DNA of 64,000 nucleotides from Croceicoccus bisphenolivorans (GCF_001634625.1 NZ_LRSE01000010.1:62001-126000), one strand, 5' to 3'. Shown: positions 8,313-18,670, numbered from the stretch's first letter. Program-made: numbers and translations. The notes: generated from the sequence alone by a model not told the origin.

Positions 8313-11300
8313 ATGGACATTGCTGGCAAAGGCGCATCCGACAGGGCCATACCTGACAGGCGCGCTCCCGACTGGGTCGTCAAACTCGGCATCGGGGTTG
8401 CCTGTGCGGCCCTGTCCGGTTTGCTTGCCGCCATCAGCCTTGCCGTGCCGCACGTCGGTGCATTCGCCGCGCTCTGGCTGCCGAACGCGGTTGTCGTGGG
8501 CATCGCGCTGTCGACCCGCAGGGTGGACCTGTCGTGGGCAGTTCTGGGCGCAAGTGCGGGGCTTTGCTTCGGTGAACTGATCGGCGGGGTTCCGCTGTTC
8601 ACGTCTGTGGCGTTGACCGTCGCCAATGTGGCCGAGATCGTCATCGCCGTTCTGCTTACCCGCCGGTGGTGCGGGATCAGGGTCGATTTCACCGATGCCA
8701 AGGGCTTCTTCCGGTTCGTCGGCGCCAGCATCGCGGCAGCCGCTGCTTCGGCCATGCTTGCATGCGCATTGACGGCGGCGATGCCGGGGCCGAGCGATTT
8801 TTCTTCCGCTATCGCGGTGCTGTTCTTTGCCCGCCATGCCAGCAGCCTGCTGTTCGTCGGCCCGCTGGCCATGATTGCCCTGTCGGCATGGCGCAAGCGT
8901 GGCAGCGGGGGCGAGATCGTGCCTTTGCCGATCCTTGCGCTTGTGCTCGCCGGATCGCTGACAATCTTCGCGCAGTCCAGCTTTCCGTTCCTGTTCCTCG
9001 CGACGCCGCTTGTCGTTCTGGCGGGCATCTGTTCGGGCATCGGCGGCACCGCATTCGTGCTGGTGGCCATCGCCACGATCGCTGCCGGGGCCACGGCTAT
9101 GGACAGCGGACCGATTGTACTGACCCGGGGCGGTCCGTCGATGCAGCTTGTGTCGCTGCAACTGTTTCTTGCCAGCCTTACCGTCGTCGGCTTGCCATTG
9201 GCGGGCCTTATCGAACGCGGCTTGCGCGATCGGGATGCGCTGCGCGCCAGTCGCGATGAAAAGCGGCAGGTTCTCGACAATATCGACGAGGTGATCTTTT
9301 CCATCGATCACGCAGGGTGTTGGAAGACCCTGAACCGGCCTTGGGAAAAGATCACCGGCTTGTCGCGCGGTGAATGCCTGGGCAAGGCTTATGACAGGTT
9401 CCTGCCCGTCGCCGAGCGGGAGAGGATCGGCGCGCAAGTCGCCATTCTGCGAGCGGGACAGGTGCCTGCGATCGAATGCAAACTCAGCTTCGAACGGCCT
9501 GATGGTGAGGAGCGTCATGTCGAAATGCGGATGCGGCTGGCCGATGACGGCGAGGGGCGGGCCGGCATCGTCGGCCATATGCTGGACATCAGCGAGAAGG
9601 AGGCGCGTCGCCGCGCACTCGATGTGAGCGAGCGTCAATTCGCTACTCTGGCCGAACTTGCGCCTGCGGGCCTCTATCGCACCGATCCGCACGGTAATTG
9701 CACATGGGTCAACCGGGCGTGGATCGAAGCGACGGGGCTGACAGGCGGGCAATGGGAAGGGACGGGCTGGGCCGACGCGATCCACCCCGATGATTTCGAC
9801 AGCGTCTATTACATGTGGAGCGAGGCGGTGGCCGCGCACCGCCGGTTCGAAGGCGAATGGCGCTGGCGGCGACCGGACGGCACGATCAGCTGGGTGCGAT
9901 CCGCCGGTGCCCCCCAATACGATGCCGAGGGTAATCTGACCGGCTACATCGGCATCAACATGGACATGACGTCTTTCCGGCAGACGGAACAGGCATTGGC
10001 AGAGCGGGACCGGCGCATCCAGACCATCACCGATAACGTGCGCGATGCGCTGTTCATGGTCGGCACCGACGGAACATGCCGCCATGCCTCTCCGTTCGCT
10101 GGCGCATTGTTCGCAATGGCGCCTGATGAACTCGTCGGCCGTCCCTTTGCCCGGTTGTTCGGGGCCGATGCGGCAAGCGTCATCGACAGGAGTTTGCGCC
10201 CTTTGTGGCAAGGCCAAGAGTCGGGCTGTGACCTGCAGTTCCGCATGGGGGAGGGTACAGGCGGCGATGCCGTCTGGGTCGACGCCCATTTCTCCACGGT
10301 GCGCCACGGCGGGCGGGTGGAGGCGATCGTCGCATCGGTACGCGACATCAGCGAGGCGAAGCGGCTGGAGGAAGAACTCACCGCCGCCCGGCGCAAGGCA
10401 GAGCACGCCGCGCAGGCGAAAGCGGCTTTCCTTGCCAACATGAGCCACGAGATCCGCACGCCGATGAACGGGGTGATCGGCTTTACCGAACTGCTGCTGG
10501 ACAGTGACCTTTCCGAAACACAGCGGCGGCAGGCGCAGCTGATCGCGGATTCGGGGCGGGCGATGATGCGGCTGCTGAACGACATTCTCGACATGTCGAA
10601 AATCGATTCGGGCAAGATCGCGATTACGCCCGCGCCGGTCGATATCAGGGCGAAGATCGACAGCTGCCTCCAACTGCTCCAGCCGGTGGCGGGGAAGGTC
10701 GGCATTGCGCTGCATGCGAAAGTTGATGCCTGCGTTCCGCCACGGATCAGCGGCGATCCGCTGCGCCTGCGCCAGATCCTGCTCAACCTGATCGGCAATG
10801 CGGTGAAGTTCACCCGGCAGGGTTCCGTTCGCGTCCATGCCCGGATCGAGGGGAACCGGACGAGCGGCGAGACGCTGGCGATCGATGTGACGGATACCGG
10901 CATCGGCATTCCCGAAGACCGGATCGGGGCCATATTCGGCCAGTTTCAGCAGGCCGACAGCTCGGTCGGGCGGCGGTACGGCGGCACGGGGCTCGGCCTT
11001 GCCATATCGAGCAGCCTTGCCCGCCTGATGGGCGGCGCGATCACGGTACGCTCCACCGTCGGTTCCGGCACCACCTTCACTCTGCGCATTCCGCTAGCGA
11101 TCGCGATGGCCGATGCGGTTGCGCAGACGACCGATCCCGCGGTGATGGTTTCGCTGGCCGACGCGGGAGCCTCCACGTCCGTCATGCCGCAGATGGCACC
11201 GGACATCGGGGGCGCGGTGCCCCGCGTACTGATCGCGGAAGACAACGACATCAACCAGGAACTGGTTCTGGCGATGGCGCGGCGGGCCGGCCTCAATCCC

Positions 11301-11936
11301 GATCTGGCGCATGACGGGGCAGAGGCTGTGGCGATGGTCGAACAGGCCCGCCGGTCGGGGAAGCCCTATCGCCTTGTCCTGATGGATATGCAGATGCCCG
11401 AAGTCGGCGGGCTGGAGGCAACGCGGCGGTTGCGGAGCACCGGTTACGGGGCGAAGGACCTTCCCGTCATCGCCCTGACCGCGAACTGCTTCGCCGACGA
11501 TATCGCGGCCTGCCACGAAGCGGGGATGCAGGGCCATCTGGCCAAACCGCTGCAGATGGAAGCACTGACCGCGACCCTGGCGCGGCACTTGCGGGCCGAG
11601 CCGCCGGCGCCGCCGGTGCCGGTTGTCGCATCGGCGCGCGGGGATGCGCCCATGGCTGAAGGTGCGGCGGAAGACGGGCTGCTGCTGCGCTACCGCGAGC
11701 GCAAGGCGAAGCTGCTGGGCGAACTGGCGCAAGTCGCGGCGGGAAAGGGTGAGCCGCAATGGGATGTGCTGGCCATGCAGTTGCACAAGCTTGCGGGCAC
11801 GGCTGGCTATTTCGGAGAGGAACGGCTGGGCGAACTTGCGCGCGAACTGGAAGACGGGCTGCGCCATGCGGGCGGCGGCGAGCAGCGGGCCGAACTGGTC
11901 CGTTCCGGCTGGGAAACCATCAAGGCTGCTGCCTGA
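8313..11936 (+). CDS. MASE1-PAS hybrid sensor histidine kinase with REC and Hpt domains
   Basis: About 1207 residues carrying a whole phosphorelay on one chain. The N-terminal third has eight or so hydrophobic segments typical of a MASE1 sensor (about 20-310). Three PAS-like domains follow (about 325-440, 455-575, 580-690). The HisKA box MSHEIRTPMNGVIGF holds phospho-acceptor His712, and the ATPase has GTGLGLAIS. The receiver (about 985-1105) has Asp1025 in VLMDMQMPE. A C-terminal Hpt domain contains His1158 in LHKLAGTAGYFG. The start at 8313 is preferred over an upstream ATG because it puts a short polar tail before the first helix. The signal sensed is unknown, and no response regulator lies next to it. 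Confidence 0.88.
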   Translation: MDIAGKGASDRAIPDRRAPDWVVKLGIGVACAALSGLLAAISLAVPHVGAFAALWLPNAVVVGIALSTRRVDLSWAVLGASAGLCFGELIGGVPLFTSVALTVANVAEIVIAVLLTRRWCGIRVDFTDAKGFFRFVGASIAAAAASAMLACALTAAMPGPSDFSSAIAVLFFARHASSLLFVGPLAMIALSAWRKRGSGGEIVPLPILALVLAGSLTIFAQSSFPFLFLATPLVVLAGICSGIGGTAFVLVAIATIAAGATAMDSGPIVLTRGGPSMQLVSLQLFLASLTVVGLPLAGLIERGLRDRDALRASRDEKRQVLDNIDEVIFSIDHAGCWKTLNRPWEKITGLSRGECLGKAYDRFLPVAERERIGAQVAILRAGQVPAIECKLSFERPDGEERHVEMRMRLADDGEGRAGIVGHMLDISEKEARRRALDVSERQFATLAELAPAGLYRTDPHGNCTWVNRAWIEATGLTGGQWEGTGWADAIHPDDFDSVYYMWSEAVAAHRRFEGEWRWRRPDGTISWVRSAGAPQYDAEGNLTGYIGINMDMTSFRQTEQALAERDRRIQTITDNVRDALFMVGTDGTCRHASPFAGALFAMAPDELVGRPFARLFGADAASVIDRSLRPLWQGQESGCDLQFRMGEGTGGDAVWVDAHFSTVRHGGRVEAIVASVRDISEAKRLEEELTAARRKAEHAAQAKAAFLANMSHEIRTPMNGVIGFTELLLDSDLSETQRRQAQLIADSGRAMMRLLNDILDMSKIDSGKIAITPAPVDIRAKIDSCLQLLQPVAGKVGIALHAKVDACVPPRISGDPLRLRQILLNLIGNAVKFTRQGSVRVHARIEGNRTSGETLAIDVTDTGIGIPEDRIGAIFGQFQQADSSVGRRYGGTGLGLAISSSLARLMGGAITVRSTVGSGTTFTLRIPLAIAMADAVAQTTDPAVMVSLADAGASTSVMPQMAPDIGGAVPRVLIAEDNDINQELVLAMARRAGLNPDLAHDGAEAVAMVEQARRSGKPYRLVLMDMQMPEVGGLEATRRLRSTGYGAKDLPVIALTANCFADDIAACHEAGMQGHLAKPLQMEALTATLARHLRAEPPAPPVPVVASARGDAPMAEGAAEDGLLLRYRERKAKLLGELAQVAAGKGEPQWDVLAMQLHKLAGTAGYFGEERLGELARELEDGLRHAGGGEQRAELVRSGWETIKAAA

Positions 11937-11947
11937 AACGGTGCTTC

Positions 11948-11990
11948 AAACGAAAACGGCCCGGCTCTGTTTGGGGGGAAGAGCCGGGCC
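11948..11990 (-). terminator. Rho-independent terminator
   Basis: An 11-bp perfect stem, GGCCCGGCTCT (11958-11968) with AGAGCCGGGCC (11980-11990), loop 11 bases. On the minus strand it is followed by GTTTTCGTTT, so it best serves the leftward M23 peptidase gene. It lies between convergent genes and may also slow transcription of the kinase gene. Confidence 0.8.
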
Positions 11991-12032
11991 GATATCTGGC
12001 CATATATGGCAGATTGCCTGATGGGGTGGAGC

Positions 12033-12761
12033 TTACTCCGGTCCGCCAGCGCCAAGGCCGCTTGCGTCGGCAAAAGCCTGCTGGAACGTGTCGGCGTGAA
12101 GGTAGGGCTGCGGGTCAACCGCCTCGCCCGCGATGCGGACTTCGTAGTGAAGGTGCGGGCCGGTCGAACGGCCGGTGCTGCCCACCCAGCCGATGAGATC
12201 GCCCTTCTTGACCGGCTGACCGGCGGAAACGTTCATGCGGCTCATGTGGCCGTAGCGCGTTTCGACGTCGCCGCCGTGATCGATTTCGACGAAGTTGCCG
12301 TAGCCACCGTACCACTGGGCCATTTCGATGCGGCCATCGGCGGTGGCGTAGATCGGCGTGCCGCTGGGTGCGGCCATGTCGATCCCGTCGTGGTTCTTGC
12401 GGCCACCGGTAACCGGGTGGATACGCGAACCGTAAAGGCTGGAGAAGCGCGCGCCTTCAACCGGCATGCGCGAAGGGATGGAGGAAGCTCCGCTGATGGT
12501 CGGCTTTTCAGTCTCGACCTTCTTCCAGCTGGCGAAAAGCTGCTTGAACTTCGCGTCGCCGTTTGCCGAACCGGCTGCCGGGATTTCCGCGCTTTCGCGG
12601 AGCGGAGCCTTCATTTCGGCGCTGGCTGCAGCGCTGGCATTGGCAAGGGCCGGAGCGGGGGCCATCGCCATCGAAGCGACTGCCATCACACTCAGCGCCA
12701 GCCCCTGGCCCGTCTTGAGCCTGCCAGCGTTAATACCAGAAAACCGAAACCCGTCCGTCAT
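12033..12761 (-). CDS. M23-family peptidoglycan endopeptidase
   Basis: 242 residues. The N terminus has a signal sequence (GLALSVMAVASMAMAPAPALA). The C-terminal M23/LytM domain carries the zinc ligands: His and Asp in KNHDGIDMAAPSGTPIY and the HLH of GPHLHYEVRI. Such proteins cleave peptide cross-links in the periplasm or act as amidase activators; the complete metal site argues for an active enzyme. The ATG at 12761 is chosen because the upstream in-frame extension is cysteine and histidine rich and does not look like a signal peptide. Confidence 0.85.
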   Translation of the reverse strand: MTDGFRFSGINAGRLKTGQGLALSVMAVASMAMAPAPALANASAAASAEMKAPLRESAEIPAAGSANGDAKFKQLFASWKKVETEKPTISGASSIPSRMPVEGARFSSLYGSRIHPVTGGRKNHDGIDMAAPSGTPIYATADGRIEMAQWYGGYGNFVEIDHGGDVETRYGHMSRMNVSAGQPVKKGDLIGWVGSTGRSTGPHLHYEVRIAGEAVDPQPYLHADTFQQAFADASGLGAGGPE

Positions 12762-12945
12762 TTGCCAAGTACCTCGTTTCTCGGCGCCCATGGCCCTTCC
12801 CAAAAAAGAGCCTTCTTGCGCCGGGTGATCCCCCTCGGCGCGGCAGCCGTGATGTCCGTCACAGCGGGCTGCCGCAAAATTTTTCATGAGATCGTCGGAA
12901 CCCCCCGTCGCTCTCGTGCATTCTGGGTAAGGGCGAAAAGGTTAA

Positions 12946-13746
12946 CTACACAATACCGGCGCGGTAATCCCGCGACAGACCGGCTGACTCACGCGCCGAG
13001 TCGTTGAACGGAGGCTTCAAACGGCCTCCGAAATGCTTTTCGACCAGATTTCTCCAGCATTCCTGCGGGATTTCGTCGTTCCGGCGGCACAGTTCGTCGA
13101 AGTGCCTTGTGCCGAAGCGCACGTGGCGAATCTCGTCGTCAAGGATTCGTTCGAGGATTCGGGCCCCGTTTTCGTCCCCCTGCTCGCGCACGCGCACCAG
13201 CATTCCGGGTGTCACGTCCAGCCCGCGCGCTTCCAGAACCATGGGCACGACCGCCAGCCGCGCGGCGACGCTGTGGCGGGTTTCGTGCGCCGCTTCCCAA
13301 AGCCCCGCATGCGCTGACAACGCGCCGTAATGGCTGCCGAGGCGGCGCAGTTTCCGGTCCAGCAGCGCGAAGTGCATCGCCTCGTCCGCGGCGACCCAAA
13401 GGAAGTCGGAAACGAACTGCCTGCCCATTTCGGCGCCGAAGCGCCCCGCCATGTCGAGCGCGAGGTCGATGGCCACGAATTCTATATGCGCGATGGCATG
13501 CCACAATGCGATGCGCCCGCGTTCCGACCCGCCCTTGCGGCGGCGGGGCATCTGGCCGGGCGGCAGCAGTTCGGGATGTTCGGGCCATGCGGGCCGGTCC
13601 GGCATTGCGCAGTCGAACGCGAAGTCCAGCCTGCCCAATCGCCAGTCGCGCGCAACCTTGCGCGTGGCCATGGCTTTCGCGCGCGGATCGGGTGTCAGCA
13701 GGGCATCGCGGATCGCGGCCGCAACCGTGGGGAGCGTGGCGGACAT
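12946..13746 (-). CDS. DUF455 ferritin-like protein
   Basis: 266 residues of the DUF455 family, a ferritin-like helical fold. Putative metal ligands are visible as ELLPPG, then HAIAHIEFVAIDLALD, ADEAMHFALL and DDEIRHVRFGTRHF (the E-x2-H and D-E-x2-H type pairs of a di-iron site). No reaction is established for the family. The ATG at 13746 follows the bcp gene by 16 bases on the same strand, so they may form one transcript with glnE. Confidence 0.78.
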   Translation of the reverse strand: MSATLPTVAAAIRDALLTPDPRAKAMATRKVARDWRLGRLDFAFDCAMPDRPAWPEHPELLPPGQMPRRRKGGSERGRIALWHAIAHIEFVAIDLALDMAGRFGAEMGRQFVSDFLWVAADEAMHFALLDRKLRRLGSHYGALSAHAGLWEAAHETRHSVAARLAVVPMVLEARGLDVTPGMLVRVREQGDENGARILERILDDEIRHVRFGTRHFDELCRRNDEIPQECWRNLVEKHFGGRLKPPFNDSARESAGLSRDYRAGIV

Positions 13747-13762
13747 GGCGGGTTGCTGCGGA

Positions 13763-14239
13763 CTAGAGCGCCTTTGCCGCCTCAAGCACGGCATCGGCAT
13801 GGCCCTTCACGCGCACCTTGCGCCAGACTTGCGCGATCTTGCCGTCGGGGCCGACGAGGAAGGTAGAACGTTCGATGCCCATGTAGGTGCGGCCATAGTT
13901 CTGCTTTTCGGTCCATACGCCCAGCGCGTCAGTGACGCCGTTCTCTACCGGATCGCTGGCCAGCGGCACGGTCAGGTCATGCTTGTCGATGAACTTCTGT
14001 TGCGCCGCGGGTTTGTCCTTGCTCGCCCCCAGCACGGCCGTTCCGGCCTTTTCGAATTCGGGCAGCAGGGCGGAAAAGTCCTTCGCCTCGTTCGTGCAGC
14101 CTGGGGTATTCGCCTTCGGGTAGAAGAACACGACGACCTTTCGCCCCGCGAAATCCGCGATAGATACGCTGCCGCCATCGGGTGTTTCCATCGCGATCGC
14201 GGGAAAGGGATCGCCCGCGTCGGGTCGCTGGTCGGTCAT
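13763..14239 (-). CDS. bcp: Thioredoxin-dependent peroxiredoxin (BCP/PrxQ)
   Basis: 158 residues. Reduces hydrogen and organic peroxides. The peroxidatic cysteine is Cys48 in NTPGCTNEAKDF. The resolving cysteine found five residues later in many BCP proteins is a lysine here, so this is the 1-Cys or atypical form. The start ATG overlaps the glnE stop (ATGA), indicating coupling to glnE. Confidence 0.92.
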   Translation of the reverse strand: MTDQRPDAGDPFPAIAMETPDGGSVSIADFAGRKVVVFFYPKANTPGCTNEAKDFSALLPEFEKAGTAVLGASKDKPAAQQKFIDKHDLTVPLASDPVENGVTDALGVWTEKQNYGRTYMGIERSTFLVGPDGKIAQVWRKVRVKGHADAVLEAAKAL

Positions 14240-16911
14240 GGTGCAAGCTCCAGTATCTGGTCGAACGTCGTTGCCCACGCCCCTGCCACTTGTTCGCGGG
14301 CCTTGTCGAGAGCGGCCATCAACCCGTCCCAGCTGTCCTGCCGGCAATTGGCGGCAAGGACGGCGCGGACGGCAGGCGTCGGCAAGTCCGTGTCGGGAGA
14401 GACGAGCCGCAAGGTGACCAGCATGCGGGTCAGCAGGTCGTGCGCATCGCACAGTTCGGGCGGCAAATGCCCGGCTGCGACAAGGCCGGCAATGGCCTTG
14501 CCCAGATCGGGCTCAAGACAGATGCCGTGCCGCAACTGGTTGTAATGCGTCAGGAATTCGAGATCGACCAGCCCGCCACGCGCCAGCTTCACGTCCAGCG
14601 GCCCTTTCGGCGGTTTGTGCGTGGCCATGTCGCCGCGCATCTTCAGGACATCCGCGAGCAGCTTCGCCGGATCGCGATCGCACTTCGCAACGCTTTCGAT
14701 CACGGCCCGGACTTCATCGCGAGCAGGCCCATAGAGCACGCGCGCACGCATGAGGGCCATGTGTTCCCATGTCCACGCCGATTCGGCCTGATAGCGGCGG
14801 AAGCTCTCTATACTCACGGCCAGCGGACCTTGCGTGCCGGACGGGCGCAGGCGGGTGTCGACCTCGAACAGGGCGCCCTCTGCCGTGGGCACGGTGAGCG
14901 CGGCGGTAACGCGCTGGGCCAGGCGATTGAAGTAGAGCGTTGCGCCAAGCGGCCTTCTGCCGTCGCTTTCTCCGTCGAAATCGCCGGTGAAGAGATAGAC
15001 GATGTCGAGATCGGAAGCATGGGTCAGAACCCCGCCGCCCAACCTGCCGAGGCCGAGAACGACCAGCCGCTCGTCACCGATCCACCCGTGCGTTTCTGCA
15101 AAGGCGCGGCTGGCGATATCGGCACAGACCCTGATCGCGGCTTCCGCAACGCGCGACAGGGCGGCGGCGATGTCCAGCGGATCGTGCGCGTTGTCGAGCA
15201 ACTGGACGCCGAGCGCGAAGCGCAGATCGCCGACCTCGCGCCGAACCTTGTCCAGCGCGGCTTCATAGTCGAGAGTTTCGTCGCCGAGCTTGCTGACGAG
15301 TTCGTCGAGCGAAGGTGGCAGGTCGAAGGCTGTGTGATCGATGAGCGTGTCGAGTAGATCGCCGCGCCGTCCCAGCGCATCGGCCAGCGCGGGCGACAGT
15401 GCAAGGATACGGGCCAGCGTGTCGAACAGGGCTGGCCGCGCCTCCAGCAGGCGGAAAATGTTGATGGCCGACGGCAGGCGCGCCAGCATCTGTTCCCACC
15501 GGGTCAGGGCGCGATCCGGTTCGGGCGCGTTGGCCAGCGCCTCCAGCAACTGGGGGCGAATGGCGGCAAAGGCATTGCGCGCCGCTTGCGAGCGCAGCGA
15601 TTTAACGCGCCCGGATTCCCAGCCGCTTATACGCTCTGCCAATGCCGCCGGATCGTCGAAGCCCAGCTCTTCCAGCCGCTCTTCGGCGACAGGTGCGGGC
15701 TTGGGATTCAGCGATCCGCCATGTGCCTCGACCAGCCGGTCGAAGCGCTGGCTGACGGCGTCGCAGATCGCATCCAGCTGTTCGATCAGCGCTGCCCCGT
15801 TCTCCAGCCCGTCCAGCCGCGCTACATTGTCCAGCGCCTCGCCCGCGGGCAGGGTGTGGGTCTGCCGGTCGCTCACCATCTGCAATCGGTGTTCCACCTG
15901 TCGCAGCCGGTCATAGGCATCGCCCATGACCTGTGCATCCTCGGTCGATACGAGCTGGGCTTCGGCCAGCGCGTCAAGCGCGGCACGGGTGCCGGACACG
16001 CGCAGCGACGGGATACGACCGCCGTGGATCAGCTGGTGGGTCTGGGCGAAGAATTCGACCTCGCGGATGCCGCCGCGACCTTTCTTCACATCGTAGCCGG
16101 GGCCGGGGCGGGGCGGCCCGCGATAATCGTCGCGGATACGGTGGACGAGATTACCGACCTCCGAAATCGCCCCGAAATCGAGTGACTTGCGCCAGATAAA
16201 CGGGCGTATCGCGGCAAGAAACGCCTGCCCCGCCGCCACATCGCCCGCGACGGATCGGGCACGGATGAAGGCGGCCCGTTCCCATGCCAGCGCCGAACTT
16301 TCGTAATGCGTCAGCGCCCCGTCGAAACTGATCGCCAGCGGGCTGACCTCGCTTGCCGGGCGCAGGCGCAGGTCGACGCGGAAAATGTATCCTTCGCCTG
16401 TCTTCGCGCTCATCGTCTGCACCAGCCGACGCGCCGCCATCTGCGCGGCTTCGCCCGGTTCGTCGCGCTCGCGGCGGGGGATGGTTTCCGGATCGTACAG
16501 CAGGATCGGGTCGATGTCGGAGGAGTAGTTCAGTTCCCCCGCGCCGTGTTTGCCCAGCGCCAGCGCGGTCATTCCGCGGCTTTCGGCGCCGGGCACGCGA
16601 TGGGCCAGCGCTTCGGCTATACTCGCATCGAGCGCGCGGCTGGCCAGATCGGACAATTCGCCCGTAATCCGCAGGAGCGGGAATGCCCCCGCCAGATCGC
16701 CGATGCCCAGAACGAGGGCCAGCGCCTGCTTCTCGCGCCGCAGTGCCGATCCGGTATCGGGCGCATCCTTTCCGGACATCCGTGCCGCGGCATATGCTTC
16801 CTCGCCGCGCCCTTGCGCCAGCAGATCATGCAGATCGGGCCACTTTTGCAGAAGGTCGGCGAGGTACGGGGAGTGTCGCCCAGCCCGTTCCAGTGCTCCG
16901 GTCCAGTCCAT
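14236..16911 (-). CDS. glnE: Bifunctional glutamine synthetase adenylyltransferase/deadenylylase GlnE
   Basis: About 891 residues with two nucleotidyltransferase domains. The first has LGKHGAGELNYSSDID (about residues 140-155), the second LGLGRLGGGVLTHASDLDIV; each carries the G-x-G/S-D-x-D signature. GlnE adds or removes AMP on glutamine synthetase in answer to PII protein. The ATG at 16911 is preferred over the TTG four codons upstream. It ends in a four-base overlap with bcp. Confidence 0.95.
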   Translation of the reverse strand: MDWTGALERAGRHSPYLADLLQKWPDLHDLLAQGRGEEAYAAARMSGKDAPDTGSALRREKQALALVLGIGDLAGAFPLLRITGELSDLASRALDASIAEALAHRVPGAESRGMTALALGKHGAGELNYSSDIDPILLYDPETIPRRERDEPGEAAQMAARRLVQTMSAKTGEGYIFRVDLRLRPASEVSPLAISFDGALTHYESSALAWERAAFIRARSVAGDVAAGQAFLAAIRPFIWRKSLDFGAISEVGNLVHRIRDDYRGPPRPGPGYDVKKGRGGIREVEFFAQTHQLIHGGRIPSLRVSGTRAALDALAEAQLVSTEDAQVMGDAYDRLRQVEHRLQMVSDRQTHTLPAGEALDNVARLDGLENGAALIEQLDAICDAVSQRFDRLVEAHGGSLNPKPAPVAEERLEELGFDDPAALAERISGWESGRVKSLRSQAARNAFAAIRPQLLEALANAPEPDRALTRWEQMLARLPSAINIFRLLEARPALFDTLARILALSPALADALGRRGDLLDTLIDHTAFDLPPSLDELVSKLGDETLDYEAALDKVRREVGDLRFALGVQLLDNAHDPLDIAAALSRVAEAAIRVCADIASRAFAETHGWIGDERLVVLGLGRLGGGVLTHASDLDIVYLFTGDFDGESDGRRPLGATLYFNRLAQRVTAALTVPTAEGALFEVDTRLRPSGTQGPLAVSIESFRRYQAESAWTWEHMALMRARVLYGPARDEVRAVIESVAKCDRDPAKLLADVLKMRGDMATHKPPKGPLDVKLARGGLVDLEFLTHYNQLRHGICLEPDLGKAIAGLVAAGHLPPELCDAHDLLTRMLVTLRLVSPDTDLPTPAVRAVLAANCRQDSWDGLMAALDKAREQVAGAWATTFDQILELAP

Positions 16912-17078
16912 GTCTTTCAGCAACTCCCAGCATCTGCGTGCCCGAACGAATGGCCGTATCGTTCATCCGGCGCAAGCAATGCTGCACTATTCGCAATTGC
17001 AAAAGGGTGACAGGCGATAGCGACTTGCGTAATAGCCGGCAAAACAGAACCAGAAGCTCAAGAAAGGTTGTCCCTGCG
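16912..17078. promoter_or_regulatory. Divergent promoter region glnE / scoA
   Basis: 167 bases between two divergent starts, so it must hold promoters for both. Upstream of scoA there is an AAGAAAGG purine stretch 12 bases before the ATG that can act as ribosome binding site. I do not see convincing -35/-10 pairs. Confidence 0.5.
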
Positions 17079-17786
17079 ATGAAAAAGCTCTTCCCCGATG
17101 CCGCTGCCGCGCTTGAAGGTGTTTTGAAGGACGACATGCTGATCGCCAGCGGCGGTTTCGGGCTTTGTGGTATACCAGAACGACTGATCGACGCGATCGT
17201 GGCCAGCGGCGTGAAGAACCTGACCGTCGCATCCAACAATGCCGGCATCGACAATGAAGGGCTGGGCAAGCTGTTGCGCACGAAGCAGGTCAAGAAGATG
17301 ATCAGCTCCTATGTTGGCGAGAACAAGGAGTTCGAACGCCAGTTCCTTGCAGGGGAGCTGGAGGTGGAATTCTGCCCGCAGGGCACGCTGGCCGAACGCA
17401 TGCGCGCAGGCGGTGCCGGCATCCCCGGGTTCTACACCAAGACCGGTGTCGGCACGCAAGTGGCCGAAGGCAAGGAAGTCAAGAATTTCGACGGAGAGGA
17501 CTACATCCTCGAAAAGGGCATTTTCGCTGACCTTGCGATCGTGAAGGCGTGGAAGGCGGACGAGAGCGGAAACCTCGTGTTCCGCAAGACCGCGCGCAAT
17601 TTCAACCTGCCCGCGGCGACTTGTGGTAAGGTCTGCATCGTCGAGGTGGAGGAAGTCGTGCCGGTCGGCGCGCTGGAACCCGATTGCATTCACCTGCCCG
17701 GTGTCTACGTCCAGCGCATGATCGTTGGCGCGCCTTACGACAAGAAGATCGAATTCGTCACCACTCGCCCGCGCGCGGCGGCCTGA
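17079..17786 (+). CDS. scoA: 3-oxoacid CoA-transferase subunit A
   Basis: 235 residues. With subunit B it moves CoA between succinyl-CoA and 3-oxoacids such as acetoacetate. Family I CoA-transferase A signatures are seen: ASGGFGLCGIPERLI near residue 25, ASNNAG and ISSYVGENKEFERQF, and the C-terminal LEPDCIHLPGVYVQRM. The ATG at 17079 has a purine-rich site upstream. The B subunit is not next but 885 bases downstream, behind an inserted lipoprotein gene. Confidence 0.93.
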   Translation: MKKLFPDAAAALEGVLKDDMLIASGGFGLCGIPERLIDAIVASGVKNLTVASNNAGIDNEGLGKLLRTKQVKKMISSYVGENKEFERQFLAGELEVEFCPQGTLAERMRAGGAGIPGFYTKTGVGTQVAEGKEVKNFDGEDYILEKGIFADLAIVKAWKADESGNLVFRKTARNFNLPAATCGKVCIVEVEEVVPVGALEPDCIHLPGVYVQRMIVGAPYDKKIEFVTTRPRAAA

Positions 17787-17840
17787 GGCCGAAGCGTGCG
17801 GCTTGACGCTGCACGATCGATGCGTCGTGACCCCTGCCGC

Positions 17841-18623
17841 ATGACTGCGGGACGCATCGTGCCCGTCCTTGCGTTGCTGCTTGCCGGCAGCAGCCTGACG
17901 GGCTGTGTCGCTGCTGCCATTCCGGTGATGGCAAGCGGCGTCATGGCCAAGCGCACAGTGGATAGTCGGAACGCTCCGGCTGCTGCACCGGCAACTGGGC
18001 AGGCACCGGAACTGGTGGATGTGAAGCCATCGCTGCCGGCTGCTGGCGGTGGGGCGATCCTGCAGCCGAACTGGACGGAGGATTTCATGGCCGTGGCCTT
18101 GTTCGCGGCTGAAAGCATGGACAACGGCCTGTCCGTCCTGCCGGATCCGGGCGCACGCGAAGGCGAGGCACTCGTCCTTCCCTGCGAAGGACAGCCGCCT
18201 GCAATTCTGGTCGATCTCGATCCCGGCGATATTGCCTTTCAGCCGGGCGATGCGCTTCCGGTTCCCGCTTCCGGGCTGGGGCCGGCGCTTGCAACCGCGC
18301 GCATGAAGGGCATCGCGGTGTTGTGGACCAGCGTGCTGGATGAAAGCCGCGCCGGTGAGATCCGCCAGGTGTTGACTGCCACCGGCCTCGATCCGGCGGG
18401 CAGCGATACGCTATTGCTTACGCGCGATCCGGCGGAAACGAAGACGGCGCGCCGCAACGCTGTCAGCGGCGACTGGTGCATAAAGGCCATCGTCGGCGAC
18501 CGGCGCGGCGATTTTGACGATCTCATGGATTACCTGCGCAATCCGCAAGCGCCATCGCCGTTCGATCCGTTGATCGGCAATGGCTGGTTCGAATTGCCCC
18601 CACCCCTTGCCTATGCCGCCTGA
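17841..18623 (+). CDS. HAD-like acid-phosphatase-type lipoprotein, unknown substrate
   Basis: 260 residues. The N terminus is a lipoprotein signal ([14 protein letters not shown], with LTGC as lipobox). The C-terminal half follows the HAD phosphatase plan: motif [10 protein letters not shown], motif II VLWTS, and motif [14 protein letters not shown], as in class B/C acid phosphatases of the cell envelope. The motif I sequence DLDPGD is not the usual DxDGT, so activity is uncertain. The ATG at 17841 gives a normal signal; 17820 (ATG) and 17796 (GTG) are possible. It sits between scoA and scoB on the same strand. Confidence 0.6.
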   Translation: MTAGRIVPVLALLLAGSSLTGCVAAAIPVMASGVMAKRTVDSRNAPAAAPATGQAPELVDVKPSLPAAGGGAILQPNWTEDFMAVALFAAESMDNGLSVLPDPGAREGEALVLPCEGQPPAILVDLDPGDIAFQPGDALPVPASGLGPALATARMKGIAVLWTSVLDESRAGEIRQVLTATGLDPAGSDTLLLTRDPAETKTARRNAVSGDWCIKAIVGDRRGDFDDLMDYLRNPQAPSPFDPLIGNGWFELPPPLAYAA

Positions 18624-18670
18624 CGGCGGACCAATCGATAAACAGTATATCGGAACAGGAGAACCCGAAG

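Noticed and set aside
8298-10838. 846-codon open frame opposite the hybrid kinase
   Set aside because: Antisense shadow of a kinase with all phosphorelay motifs; no domain seen in it.
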